In this document: one piece after another, positions 23,078-32,026 of the stretch
Layout: each line of letters begins with the position of its first letter
Position numbering within the stretch: position 1 is the first letter of the stretch
Source of the DNA: Saccharofermentans sp.
GTDB taxonomy: Bacteria; Bacillota_A; Clostridia; Saccharofermentanales; Saccharofermentanaceae
Reading direction: 5' to 3'
Assembly (NCBI GenBank): GCA_024695565.1
Contig: JAILHX010000067.1
Span: forward strand, 62,001 to 126,000
DNA: 64,000 nucleotides
Notes under the pieces: generated by a model
The model's input: only the letters and a program-made list of their open reading frames with translations
What the model was told of the DNA's origin: nothing
Databases searched by the model: none
Made by a program: the position numbers and the translations under genes

Positions 23078-25673
23078 ATAAATCTCCTGTTACAGACTGA
23101 TCTCTGTAACAGATTATACGCTCATTACTCATATCATTGCACAGTTCGATATTCATCCCGGACACATCGTATGCAAAAACAATATCTTCAAGCCCTTCGT
23201 GAGCTTCGATGAGATCCGCAAAAACATTATCTGCATCTGTCAGGAGCCCGCGGTTATAGCGAAGCGTTTTCTCATTCTCAAATATCGCGTTGTAAAGGAT
23301 CCCGGATTCGACCAGATCCTGGAAGAAGTGACTGCCGTAAGACAGTTCGGGATTATATCCGGCCTTGGAATCGGATATCTCACAGATCGCATCAAATTCA
23401 CTGATGTCTGCAAAAGAAGTCGGAACGCCGAGCTCAGGCGATGTAGTTCCGATACGGCCGGGGACCATAAGAAGCATCTTCTTATCCTGCCCTCTCATCT
23501 TCCAGTTAAGCTTGCCGATTGCATTTGCGACATTGTACTTATCTCTATAAGGCATGTTGTAGTAGTTGACAGGATCGACATAGACAATGACATCGATCTT
23601 CTCAGATCTCGACAGGCCCATGGCAGAGCCCTTGCATTCGAAGAGCACATCCTTATCTTCGATATTCTCAGGAATGGTAACAGCACCTGAATCCCGGAAC
23701 ACCTGCAGCGGCCTGCACTGAAGGATGTTGATCACATAGTCTCCGTTCTCGGCAAGATTGATGGTGAATTCAGTATCAACGGGATATTCATATTCAGCTT
23801 CAATCGTGTTGAGAATGTCGCTCATCTGCTTCATGATGGTTTCTTTTGCAACAATTCCTTTGCACGATATGAATTCGATCACGCGCCTTTGTCCGCGTTC
23901 TCTGAACTCACGCTCGGCATCGTAATCGTGTTCAAGCAGGAGCTGCTTTAAAAAGTCCGGCATGTGAGGCTCTATAACATTAAGTGTTACCTGCTTGAGC
24001 TTGCCTTCCGCACGGTCAATGAGTTCGAGTTTTCTCTGTGAGAATTGGTGTCTCTCGCCGCTGGTCTTATGTGAATCCGCAAGAGGCTTATCAAGGCTTA
24101 CGAGCCTGGGATATGAGCCTTCCGTTCTGTCCACGGCAGAAGTTCCGAGACCCATAACGAGACGGAGCATTCCGGCATTAGGATCGAGTGATTCCATGAA
24201 TCGGTACGGGCTGTATGAATAGCCTACGCCGGCTGCACACGGCATATAGTATTCGCCGTAGTAAGAACCTGATACACGCTGAATAAGAAGTGCCATCTGC
24301 TCGTCACGGGCCTGAAGTCCTCTCCTGCTTCTGTAGTCCAAAGCAGACTTGCTCATGGTGCTTGCATAAACTGTTCTTATCGCATCTTCAATCTCTTGCA
24401 GTCTTTGATCCATGTCACCCGAATTAGGACAGAAGACCGATTCGTACTTGCCTGCAAATGCGTTTCCAAAGCCGTCTTCGAGGATGGAACTTGAACGGAC
24501 GATGATGGGGTCCTGTCCATAGTATTCAAGAAGCTTTACAAACTCTTCTTCCATGTCACGAGAGAACTTGCCCTTTAGCAGGCGGTCAGCAAATTCATCA
24601 GCAAGCGAGAAGAATTCTTCCTTGCTCCTCTGGCGGACGCGGATGTCCCAGAAATGGTTTTCGACGATGAAGGTATAGAAAACATCTGAGCCCATGTAGA
24701 ACGAATCGTGAGGCTCGAAGTTATCGAAGATATCAGGACGCTTGTTCTCGATTATCTTACGCGCCAGGAGCATGCCCGTCGCTTTGCCGCCGATCATGCC
24801 GGTACCGATCATGCGCTTTTTAACACTGAAGTAATCTTCCGGACGGAAGTTCTCCTTGATCATCACACGCATTCTCTCGTCGCGGGACATCATGATGTTG
24901 CACATCCTGTTGCACTGCTCAGTAACGTCCATGCCGTTCTCGTACATGGTCTCAGTCATTGCAAAGAATCTGTCCCAGCTGTCCATATTTCCGCGGTCGG
25001 AATTCGATGCTTCCTTCTGCAGGAGCTGATAGAAACGGCTAGCCAGTACGCCGTCTAAGATAGGCTCGAACTTGCCGTTATCAGGCTCATAAAGGTGCGG
25101 CAGGAACATCGTCTCTGAATATCTGTTCCACACCTTATCGGGACGCACATAAACGTTAGAATTATCAGAGTAGACATCAAGGAATAACTGCGTGGTATCC
25201 CTGATCTTTGCTATCGCCTTGAACGAGTGCTTGCCTCTTATCAACGGGAAGTATGCGACTGTATCAAGTTGGAAGAGATAGGGACACGTAACCTGGAAGA
25301 AGTTGCCCATCATGAGGTCAGTTGCCCAAGCGGTCTGAAGTTCTGACAGACAGTCGAAAACATAGAATGCATCGTAGCCTTCCTTCTCAATAATCTCGTG
25401 AATAGCAACAGTGAATGTCTCGAACCTGTGAGACAGTTCTACATTCACGATCTTAAGACCTTCCTGCTCTTCGAAGAAGGGTTCGTGAGATGCAAATCTT
25501 ATGTAGATGAGATTCCTCTTATCCTTTATAGCCTGCGCAACATAAGGCTTTACGAACAGTTTGAAATCTTCGAGTGTATCAACTCTCCAGACAACATTGT
25601 CTCCCAGACGGATGTTGTCAAACCTCTCGTCCATTTGGGGTATTCCGGACATTACTCTATCAAATGCTGCCAT
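23055..25673 (-). CDS. PEP/pyruvate-binding-domain protein with degenerate KaiC-like N-terminus
   Basis: An 872-residue cytosolic protein. Residues about 285-640 match the ATP-binding domain of PEP synthase and pyruvate phosphate dikinase (PPDK_N): GMIGGKATGMLLARK, IIVRSSSILEDGFGNAFAGKYES and the later TEFTINLAENGDYVINILQCRPLQ. The central phospho-His domain and PEP-binding barrel are absent, so it is not a full PEP synthase. Residues 1-230 resemble a RecA/KaiC-fold domain: GIPQMDERFDNIRLGDNVVW aligns with the KaiC opening, and AFYVFDCLSEL looks like the Walker B strand, but no P-loop GxxxxGKT is present. That match is by eye. Function unknown; a nucleotide-sensing or phosphotransfer regulator is one possibility. 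Confidence 0.75.
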   Translation of the reverse strand: MAAFDRVMSGIPQMDERFDNIRLGDNVVWRVDTLEDFKLFVKPYVAQAIKDKRNLIYIRFASHEPFFEEQEGLKIVNVELSHRFETFTVAIHEIIEKEGYDAFYVFDCLSELQTAWATDLMMGNFFQVTCPYLFQLDTVAYFPLIRGKHSFKAIAKIRDTTQLFLDVYSDNSNVYVRPDKVWNRYSETMFLPHLYEPDNGKFEPILDGVLASRFYQLLQKEASNSDRGNMDSWDRFFAMTETMYENGMDVTEQCNRMCNIMMSRDERMRVMIKENFRPEDYFSVKKRMIGTGMIGGKATGMLLARKIIENKRPDIFDNFEPHDSFYMGSDVFYTFIVENHFWDIRVRQRSKEEFFSLADEFADRLLKGKFSRDMEEEFVKLLEYYGQDPIIVRSSSILEDGFGNAFAGKYESVFCPNSGDMDQRLQEIEDAIRTVYASTMSKSALDYRSRRGLQARDEQMALLIQRVSGSYYGEYYMPCAAGVGYSYSPYRFMESLDPNAGMLRLVMGLGTSAVDRTEGSYPRLVSLDKPLADSHKTSGERHQFSQRKLELIDRAEGKLKQVTLNVIEPHMPDFLKQLLLEHDYDAEREFRERGQRRVIEFISCKGIVAKETIMKQMSDILNTIEAEYEYPVDTEFTINLAENGDYVINILQCRPLQVFRDSGAVTIPENIEDKDVLFECKGSAMGLSRSEKIDVIVYVDPVNYYNMPYRDKYNVANAIGKLNWKMRGQDKKMLLMVPGRIGTTSPELGVPTSFADISEFDAICEISDSKAGYNPELSYGSHFFQDLVESGILYNAIFENEKTLRYNRGLLTDADNVFADLIEAHEGLEDIVFAYDVSGMNIELCNDMSNERIICYRDQSVTGDLYDTRDDT

Positions 25674-25788
25674 AGATCGATCCGCCTTAATACTTTTAAT
25701 CTATGATAGCATCGCTTAGGCATCTGTTACGGTATGATACCTATACTTTTTTGTTGTGTGTATTCATACCGAAACAGTAATGTTCGGA

Positions 25789-27321
25789 TCAGAAAACTAT
25801 AACTTCGCAGCAATCGTAATTAAAGTACACAAGATAAGAATCAGAAACAATGATGCGCGAAGCGTAAGAATATTCAAATGTGTGATTCACGTCAACCTCA
25901 ATGCTTCCGAGAAACTCTTTCTCCGTAAGATCCAAATTCGATCTGTAGAACATGAGCATTCCGTCTTCGATGACAGCATAATAAACTTCGCTGTTATAAA
26001 CATTTGCCGCCACTGTTTTTATTATTGAAGTTCCACCTGTTATCTGTCCATGTGGTTTTGCTGAGATATACTGGAGATAAGAATAAGACATGTGAATCTC
26101 CGCCTCGAGTTCATAATCGGGCACTCTCCATTGCTCGATCCAGAAATCAGATTCACCATTCTCAAACATGATCCAATACCACGGCCACGTGGCACCGTCA
26201 GTTTCCCACTGATCGAGATTAGCGTAACAGACAGCCAGTTCATCCTCTCCGATGCTCCAGGCATACTTTTCCAGTGACTTTTTATCCAGGATCCCGTCCT
26301 TGATCTTCACTCTCCAAATCTCTTTTTGCTCACTGACGGTAATGTATAAGTAATCGCCCCTGACACCAAGAAGATATGTTGAACTGCCGAATACATATTT
26401 GCGGTCAGCAGATACGTGATTTGAATTAAACACATCAGTCATTCCGGTATTTACGTCATAACTGCCGATCATGAAACCGTACTCTTCGTCGTGCTTATAC
26501 TTGGAATAGAAAACTGTATCCTCATGCTTAGCAACAGTTCTCTGACCAACAAACTGGTCATCAATTACTTCAATGCTTCCATCACTATCTAAGCTGATAA
26601 ACTTGGTATATTCATCGCTGCCTTCAACAGGAAAGCTGCAGACTAAATACAATGTGTCATCGATAGAAACACCGCCGTGCAGAGAATTGCAGCCTTCTGT
26701 CTCAAACCGTTCGTCAATCCTCGGAAGGTCCCTGTTATAATTCTCATACCCGCATTTCACAATAAATGCAGGCATAACAAACAGCATTGACACTGCTACT
26801 GAAAAAGCTGTAATTGCTATTCCGGGAATAAGCAGTTTGACGGTTGTCTCAGCCTTGTCTTTTACAGCAATGTAGATCTTATAACCCAATGCAAAAACGA
26901 GCCAGAGATTAGCTCCGATAAACAGCATCGACTCCTTCAGATCCGTACTCAATAAACACTGCGTCCTGAAGATCAAGTAATAAACAAAACTTGCTATAAC
27001 AGGCAGTGCAGATCCGGCAATCTCATAATAAACGGCTGACAATGCAAGGATGTTATTCTTTGAATGGATGCGCGAGAAAACAATCGACAGTATGATCAGC
27101 ACCAACGAAGCTCCCACAATGACCAGCATCATGTAATAGATATGAGTCAGTTTATAGGTAAAGGCTTCAGGCACAAAAACTCCAACGAGTTTTTGCGGCA
27201 TCCAATATGAGAATGCCACGCCTTTGACAGCTACTGACACCAGCAGATACAGCAAGACTAAAAAGGACAGTCCTTTTGTTACAATTGAATCGTCTATCTC
27301 TTTATATTCCGTCATTCCCAT
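25789..27321 (-). CDS. Membrane protein with extracytoplasmic DUF5050-like beta domain
   Basis: A 510-residue protein. Five hydrophobic helices lie in the first 195 residues (near 14-34, 56-82, 100-120, 126-148 and 167-190). The remaining 310 residues form short beta-rich repeats with Tyr, Trp and Asp (for example DDTLYLVCSFPVEG, RGDYLYITVSEQKEIWRVKI, NSEVYYAVIEDGMLMFYR) that resemble DUF5050 or beta-propeller proteins. The topology suggests this part lies outside the cell. Function unknown. A 27-bp gap separates it from the next GNAT gene, and it has GGGGGAT before the ATG. Confidence 0.7.
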   Translation of the reverse strand: MGMTEYKEIDDSIVTKGLSFLVLLYLLVSVAVKGVAFSYWMPQKLVGVFVPEAFTYKLTHIYYMMLVIVGASLVLIILSIVFSRIHSKNNILALSAVYYEIAGSALPVIASFVYYLIFRTQCLLSTDLKESMLFIGANLWLVFALGYKIYIAVKDKAETTVKLLIPGIAITAFSVAVSMLFVMPAFIVKCGYENYNRDLPRIDERFETEGCNSLHGGVSIDDTLYLVCSFPVEGSDEYTKFISLDSDGSIEVIDDQFVGQRTVAKHEDTVFYSKYKHDEEYGFMIGSYDVNTGMTDVFNSNHVSADRKYVFGSSTYLLGVRGDYLYITVSEQKEIWRVKIKDGILDKKSLEKYAWSIGEDELAVCYANLDQWETDGATWPWYWIMFENGESDFWIEQWRVPDYELEAEIHMSYSYLQYISAKPHGQITGGTSIIKTVAANVYNSEVYYAVIEDGMLMFYRSNLDLTEKEFLGSIEVDVNHTFEYSYASRIIVSDSYLVYFNYDCCEVIVF

Positions 27322-27347
27322 ATCCCCCGCTTATTAACTGAATAATA

Positions 27348-27809
27348 TCACAGTTTCAGCGCCATGCAGACAGCACCTTCGAGTTTGTCATAAGGCGGAT
27401 AATTCTCGATCATCATGTAACCGCGTTTTTCATATAATCCGACTGCGTCTTTCATAATTGGACGTGTCTGAAGGATCGCTCTTTTAAACTTCTTCTCCCG
27501 CGCTTTGTCTTCTATCCTGTCCATCAGTTCGGTCGCGATGTGTCTGCCGCGATAATCAGGTTCAACCCATACACGCTTTATCTCAACATCAGAATCGTTA
27601 TACTTCTTGAGACCTGCACAGCCGACGGCAATACCGTCCATATAAGCCAGCAGGACATCTGAAATGCTCTCGGATAAATTGTATGGAATAAATCCTTCGC
27701 GATTCTTTTTGCCGCCAACGACAGAACTGTAGTAATCTTCAGTCTCAAGATAAAACTTGTGGAATACTTCGTTGTTTCCGTCTGTCCAAATGAACTCAAG
27801 TTCTGTCAT
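27348..27809 (-). CDS. GNAT N-acetyltransferase
   Basis: A 153-residue GNAT. IKRVWVEPDYRGRHIATEL gives strand four and the acetyl-CoA loop (with Ala at the end), and VGLYEKRGYMMIENYPPYD closes the domain. An ATG at 27815 abuts the AGAGG, so the second ATG at 27809 has the proper spacing and is preferred. Its start overlaps the end of the upstream GNAT gene by 14 bases, making a two-gene unit. Confidence 0.83.
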   Translation of the reverse strand: MTELEFIWTDGNNEVFHKFYLETEDYYSSVVGGKKNREGFIPYNLSESISDVLLAYMDGIAVGCAGLKKYNDSDVEIKRVWVEPDYRGRHIATELMDRIEDKAREKKFKRAILQTRPIMKDAVGLYEKRGYMMIENYPPYDKLEGAVCMALKL

Positions 27810-28353
27810 ACTCATCCTCTAAGATTGAGAAGAACATTCTTCCTTCGTATTTACCGTCGATATAGAAATAATCTCTTAACGTTCCTTCGTATGTGAAACC
27901 GCACTTCTCGATTACTTTCTTCGAAGGTGCATTAGAAGGTCTTACACATATTTGAACCTTGTGGAAACCGATTTTGTTAAAGCCGTAATCGATTACCGCC
28001 TTCGTCGCTTCAGTAGCATATCCTTTTCCCTGGTATGCCGTACCGATACAGTATTCGATCTCGCCGAAATGGCCTGATGTATCAACCAGAAAATACGCAA
28101 TCTGGCCGATACATTCACCTGTTGATTTCTCGATAACCGCCCACCTGAAAAAGTATTTTTTGCTGTAACCTCCGATGTATTTATCGAGGAGCTTATTCAC
28201 TTTTTCCAAAGTCTTGTAAGATGGCTCGCCATACATCTTCTGGACATAGTCATCGCCTGCCCAGTTGTTCATCATGGAAGATGCATCTTCGTATGTAAAA
28301 GCTCTTAAGATAAGCCTCTCAGTCTCAATTGTCTGTGTTCCGCATGCATTCAT
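27796..28353 (-). CDS. GNAT N-acetyltransferase, RimJ/RimL type
   Basis: A 185-residue acetyltransferase of the ribosomal-protein-alanine N-acetyltransferase type (Acetyltransf_3): TERLILRAFTYEDA at the start, EIEYCIGTAYQGKGYATEATKAVIDYGF with the acetyl-CoA loop, and VIEKCGFTYEGTLRDYF at the end. The ATG at 28380 lies only two bases from a TATAAT (28383-28388) and would fall upstream of the RNA start, so the next ATG at 28353, preceded by GAGAG, is chosen. Its promoter is back to back with that of the acyltransferase gene. Confidence 0.83.
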   Translation of the reverse strand: MNACGTQTIETERLILRAFTYEDASSMMNNWAGDDYVQKMYGEPSYKTLEKVNKLLDKYIGGYSKKYFFRWAVIEKSTGECIGQIAYFLVDTSGHFGEIEYCIGTAYQGKGYATEATKAVIDYGFNKIGFHKVQICVRPSNAPSKKVIEKCGFTYEGTLRDYFYIDGKYEGRMFFSILEDEYDRT

Positions 28354-28391
28354 ATGTATTTCTCTCTTTTTGATTTTCATCGATTATAACA

Positions 28392-28420
28392 TTGAGCCTT
28401 TAAAGTTAATAAAGTACAAT
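28392..28420 (+). promoter_or_regulatory. Promoter of the acyltransferase gene, leaderless start
   Basis: TTGAGC (28392-28397), a 17-base spacer and TACAAT (28415-28420). The predicted transcript start near 28427 is one base from the ATG at 28428, and there is no Shine-Dalgarno in between. Confidence 0.6.
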
Positions 28421-28427
28421 TGTAGCA

Positions 28428-29507
28428 ATGCGCAAACACTATATCGACAATTTAAGGAGCCTGGTAATACTCCTCCTCATTCCGTACCATGCCGCACAGG
28501 CGTGGAATACGTGGGGCGAACCCAATTATATGATGTTCGGGACAAGCAGGGCCCTAAGCAGCATTATCGTAGCCTTCAGTCCTTTCATTATGCCTCTGCT
28601 CTTCCTTCTCGCAGGCATGAGCACCAGATTTGCATTAAGCAAAAGGACCGCCGGACAATACATTCTGGAGAGAGTTAAGAGACTTCTGGTGCCGCTTATC
28701 TTCGGAACCGTGGCATTTGTTCCGGTAATGGCTTATTTTGCAGACAAGTATAACTTTGGTTACTCAGGATCGTTCCTGGCACACTACAAAATCTTCTTTA
28801 CTACTCTTACGGATTTTACGGGAGCTGACGGAGCGTTCTCGTTCGGCCAGTTCTGGTTTCTGCTCTATCTTTTTGTGATATCACTGTTCTGTCTTGGGAT
28901 AATACTCCTGCAGAAGAGATTACTGCCAAAAGCTGACGGCAATGCGCCATTATGGCTCGTCCTTCTGCTGGGACTTCCGCTCCCTTTTATCAGCGGTCTT
29001 CTAGAGATCGGCGGAAAGAGCTTCGTTGCATATGCTTATTTGTTCCTGCTGGGATATTATGTTTTCGCGAACGACGAAGTAATAGACAGACTCAGCAGAT
29101 TCAGATTCATCTTCCTTGCAATAGGTCTTATATCCGGCATCGCGAATGTTTATATGTTCATCTGGTCAGGCATATCTTTCGGATTTATCAATAACGCTGC
29201 AAATTACATGACCCAATGGTTCATGATCCTCGCGCTGCTTGGCATCGGCAGGGAACACCTAAACACAGGCGGCAGATTATCCAAATATGCATCGCAGAGA
29301 TCGTTCGCATTTTTTAGTCTGCATTTTATCTTCGTGGTAGTAATGCAGTATCTGTTTGCGGGACTTCTTCAGAACAATACATTCCTGCTCTACCTGCTGC
29401 CGGTGATCGCATCTTACATTCTTACTGTCTTATTGAGTGAAGTATTTGTCCGCCTGACTCCGTTAAGTTTCCTGATCGGTGTCAGGCGTGTAACCAAAAA
29501 CAATTAA
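28428..29507 (+). CDS. Acyltransferase family 3 membrane protein
   Basis: A 359-residue integral membrane protein of acyltransferase family 3 (OpgC/OafA-like). The N-terminal signature YIDNLRSLVILLLIPYHAAQAW includes the conserved His, and MPLLFLLAGMSTRFAL and FGQFWFLLYLF mark the usual TM helices; about ten are visible. Such enzymes move acyl groups onto extracellular glycans or polysaccharide. The target is unknown. It has its own promoter and appears to be translated from a leaderless mRNA. The end converges on the next gene with a 30-base gap lacking a terminator. Confidence 0.88.
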   Translation: MRKHYIDNLRSLVILLLIPYHAAQAWNTWGEPNYMMFGTSRALSSIIVAFSPFIMPLLFLLAGMSTRFALSKRTAGQYILERVKRLLVPLIFGTVAFVPVMAYFADKYNFGYSGSFLAHYKIFFTTLTDFTGADGAFSFGQFWFLLYLFVISLFCLGIILLQKRLLPKADGNAPLWLVLLLGLPLPFISGLLEIGGKSFVAYAYLFLLGYYVFANDEVIDRLSRFRFIFLAIGLISGIANVYMFIWSGISFGFINNAANYMTQWFMILALLGIGREHLNTGGRLSKYASQRSFAFFSLHFIFVVVMQYLFAGLLQNNTFLLYLLPVIASYILTVLLSEVFVRLTPLSFLIGVRRVTKNN

Positions 29508-29537
29508 GCTTCTCTTAAAGACCTGTTTACGCCGTTT

Positions 29538-30425
29538 TCAGAAGTATCTGTCGATGAGGTCTTTTGCTATCCTTAAGCCTTCGCCTGTGTACTCGCGGCA
29601 TTCCTTGATCGCCGCCATCTTATTGCCCTGTTTTACAAGCTCTTTATAGCGCGCTTTCTGATCATCCGGAAGCCCTGCATATACTTCCTCAAGATATTTC
29701 CCGTATTTCCTTGTGTCATTTACCAGTTCTGCCGGGCTCTGTTGAACATGTGTATTCTCCGGCTTGTACTGTTCGGCTATACGCTGCTGCGCCTCCTGCG
29801 TTGAAGCAACCTGCTGCACAACGGGAACTCTTCCGTTCTGCTTAATGAATTCGACCATCTTGCCGACTGTTACGGCATCATTGGCGCGGAGAAAATGGAG
29901 TGATAAGATCTCTTCTCCCTCAGAGCCCTTGAAAACCAGACTCGGAGCAATATTCCTGCTTCCGCGGCGGTAGTGATCATAATCTGAGATATAGAATACC
30001 TTGTCATCATTATCGGCATCAGTATATTTGACGGTTGCCTTGCGCTCGTCAATGACAAGAGAGGACTCCTTAAATCTGAACGGCATTCTGCCGATCAGGA
30101 CCATTATTGCAAGACCGATTGCAAGCGCGATCACTGCAGGTATCCACGCCTTATCATCAAGATATTCTCTGCCAATAAAATAAGCTATTGCCGTCGGCAG
30201 TATTACCAGGAATCCTGAGAAAGTGATCAGGGCCATTACTTTGAGTTTTTTGGTAAACAGCACGGCATAAAAGACCAGCTGGTCAGGAAGAAACTCATTA
30301 GGTGAAGCAGGAGTATTTTTCTGCCTGCCAAACATCGAACCTGTCATGATCAGCATCACCATAAAGAAAACGAAAAGTCCTGCCCCCAGATAATATGGTA
30401 AAGCGGAATAAATAAAACTATCCAT
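29538..30425 (-). CDS. Membrane protein with L7/L12-like C-terminal domain
   Basis: A 295-residue protein. Three hydrophobic helices (about 8-28, 62-84 and 92-112) are followed by a small beta domain (about 115-205), a Gln-rich linker and a C-terminal segment GNKMAAIKECREYTGEGLRIAKDLID. That tail has the G-x-K-x-x-A-I-K...TG-x-G-L-x-x-A-K pattern of the ribosomal L7/L12 C-terminal domain, which in other proteins is a docking module. The match is by eye. Function unknown. AAGGAG precedes the ATG. The next gene upstream is a lipoprotein 31 bases away on the same strand. Confidence 0.7.
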   Translation of the reverse strand: MDSFIYSALPYYLGAGLFVFFMVMLIMTGSMFGRQKNTPASPNEFLPDQLVFYAVLFTKKLKVMALITFSGFLVILPTAIAYFIGREYLDDKAWIPAVIALAIGLAIMVLIGRMPFRFKESSLVIDERKATVKYTDADNDDKVFYISDYDHYRRGSRNIAPSLVFKGSEGEEILSLHFLRANDAVTVGKMVEFIKQNGRVPVVQQVASTQEAQQRIAEQYKPENTHVQQSPAELVNDTRKYGKYLEEVYAGLPDDQKARYKELVKQGNKMAAIKECREYTGEGLRIAKDLIDRYF

Positions 30426-30456
30426 TCTTGATACTCCTTCTCAGATATCTGATCCT

Positions 30457-31605
30457 TTATATAACCGGGACCAGAATAGCCTTGTAATAATAGACATGCA
30501 ATGCTTGGAAGCTTCCATCATCAAACTTGTATTCTGAAGTTACAAGTAAACCATGCTCATCATATGTATATGTTTCCATGGTGACTACGTACACCTCTTC
30601 ACCTTTGCTATTAACAGTCGTTAGCTCACTTGTCTTGGAGATCATGTTGCCGTTCTCATCATATTCATATGTGTAGGAAGCACGCGAACTTAAGGCCCCA
30701 CCCCTGGTAACTTCTTTAAATACCAGGTCATGGTGCTCATTGTATTGAAATACACCGGCTTCAAGATTATCACCGGATCCCATAGAATAATCATTATTAT
30801 TTCCATAGGCATCAAATACGTATATAGCGGAAGAATTGACAAATTCCCGCGTACTCCGGACAACTTCACCATTATCGTATTCATAGGTCATCTTATAATT
30901 ATCATGCTGTTCGCTGATCAGATAGCCGCCGTCATTGTAATACCTTGTGACATATTCCGGTTCTTTCGCTTCTACCTCATCGCTTATTACCGCAAAACTC
31001 TCATAATAAGGAACATCCTCGTAGTTGACTTCGAATTGACGGATGATGCCATTTCCGTCCTTCAAAGAGATAAGGTGGCCTTCTTCATCATACTCAAGAA
31101 AGTGTTCGTAAACCTCATCGTTGTAGAGCTGCGTTTCTTTGTAGTAAATGAGTAATCCGTCGTCATTATATTGATATTCAAATTCGATATCAGGAAAACC
31201 TGCACTCCCGACATAACCTTCGTGAGTCTGCTTTTTGCTTATTATATTGCCGTTATCATCATAAGTTTTCTCATATAGCTCGTAACCGTTATCCGTGGCT
31301 TCGCAATAGTAAATAACCCGTCCCTGCTCATCGTATTTATACAGATACTCGTACAAGTTATCGTTGTAATTAACCCGCTGTTCTTTGACAAGAACATAAT
31401 CGACTTCCATACCTTCCGGAATATCCCCGTCCCATTCTTCAACGAAGTTGCCTTCAGCTATAGCATCCCGGACAGCCTCCTGATTCTTGGTAGATTTGCC
31501 GAGACCAAACAAGTTCAGGCATCCGGTCGCAGAGATAGCCATACTTGCGGCACAGATAACACTTACTATCTTTTTTGCTTCTTGAGCAGTATGTTTGTTT
31601 ATCAT
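30457..31605 (-). CDS. Lipoprotein with RHS/YD-like repeats
   Basis: A 382-residue protein starting MINKHTAQEAKK with a lipoprotein signal ending SATGC. From about residue 60 it consists of repeated units of the form YxYDExGxhhxY, such as YKYDEQGRVIYY, KTYDDNGNIISK, YQYNDDGLLIYY, LEYDEEGHLISL, YTYEYDENGNMISK and ETYTYDEHGLLVT. These match the YD/RHS-like repeats of surface proteins and toxins, but there is no toxin tip or transporter here. The longer 31665 start would overlap the VOC gene and lacks an RBS; GAGG stands nine bases before the ATG at 31605. Likely a surface-anchored binding protein; function unknown. Confidence 0.75.
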   Translation of the reverse strand: MINKHTAQEAKKIVSVICAASMAISATGCLNLFGLGKSTKNQEAVRDAIAEGNFVEEWDGDIPEGMEVDYVLVKEQRVNYNDNLYEYLYKYDEQGRVIYYCEATDNGYELYEKTYDDNGNIISKKQTHEGYVGSAGFPDIEFEYQYNDDGLLIYYKETQLYNDEVYEHFLEYDEEGHLISLKDGNGIIRQFEVNYEDVPYYESFAVISDEVEAKEPEYVTRYYNDGGYLISEQHDNYKMTYEYDNGEVVRSTREFVNSSAIYVFDAYGNNNDYSMGSGDNLEAGVFQYNEHHDLVFKEVTRGGALSSRASYTYEYDENGNMISKTSELTTVNSKGEEVYVVTMETYTYDEHGLLVTSEYKFDDGSFQALHVYYYKAILVPVI

Positions 31606-31630
31606 TCCTCTTATCCTCGGATTTGGTTTT

Positions 31631-32008
31631 TTATCTCTCACAGAAGAATTCGACCTGTTCACCAAGAGGACCGAAGCAGAATGCCATCCTGATCGGATAT
31701 TCCGGTGTTGAACCGATAACCTTGTCGACAGGTTCGACTATTATCTCAAACCCGGCTGCTCTTACCTTCCCGACGATCTCATCAACATCATCAGTAAGCA
31801 ATGCTATATGCCTTATGGCACCAAGCTGATGTGTGCCCTCTGCGTTAGTAAAGATCTCTATGAAACCGTTGCCGGTATCGATCATTATTCCTTCAGGCCA
31901 TTCGCGGCATATCTTCAATCCCAGAAGCTCGATGTAGAACTCCTTGACTTTGCAAAGACCTTCAGGCGTTCCGCACTTCATTGATATATGGTGAATTCCC
32001 TTGATCAT
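31631..32008 (-). CDS. VOC/glyoxalase-family protein
   Basis: A 125-residue VOC metalloprotein made of two beta-alpha-beta-beta-beta modules: GIHHISMKCGTPEGLCKVKEFYIELLGLK then RHIALLTDDVDEIVGKVRAAGFEI. Metal ligands are likely the His of HHIS, the Glu of FIEIF, the His of RHIALL and the Glu of VEFF. The reaction is unknown (isomerase, lyase or dioxygenase types exist). It lies between the DUF1579-like gene and the lipoprotein on the same strand, with gaps of 18 and 25 bases. Confidence 0.85.
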   Translation of the reverse strand: MIKGIHHISMKCGTPEGLCKVKEFYIELLGLKICREWPEGIMIDTGNGFIEIFTNAEGTHQLGAIRHIALLTDDVDEIVGKVRAAGFEIIVEPVDKVIGSTPEYPIRMAFCFGPLGEQVEFFCER

Positions 32009-32026
32009 TTTATCCCTCTCGATTGA

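Noticed and set aside
23199..23690. 163-codon ORF antisense to the PEP-domain gene
   Set aside because: Shadow of a well-supported coding frame with no start context or motif.
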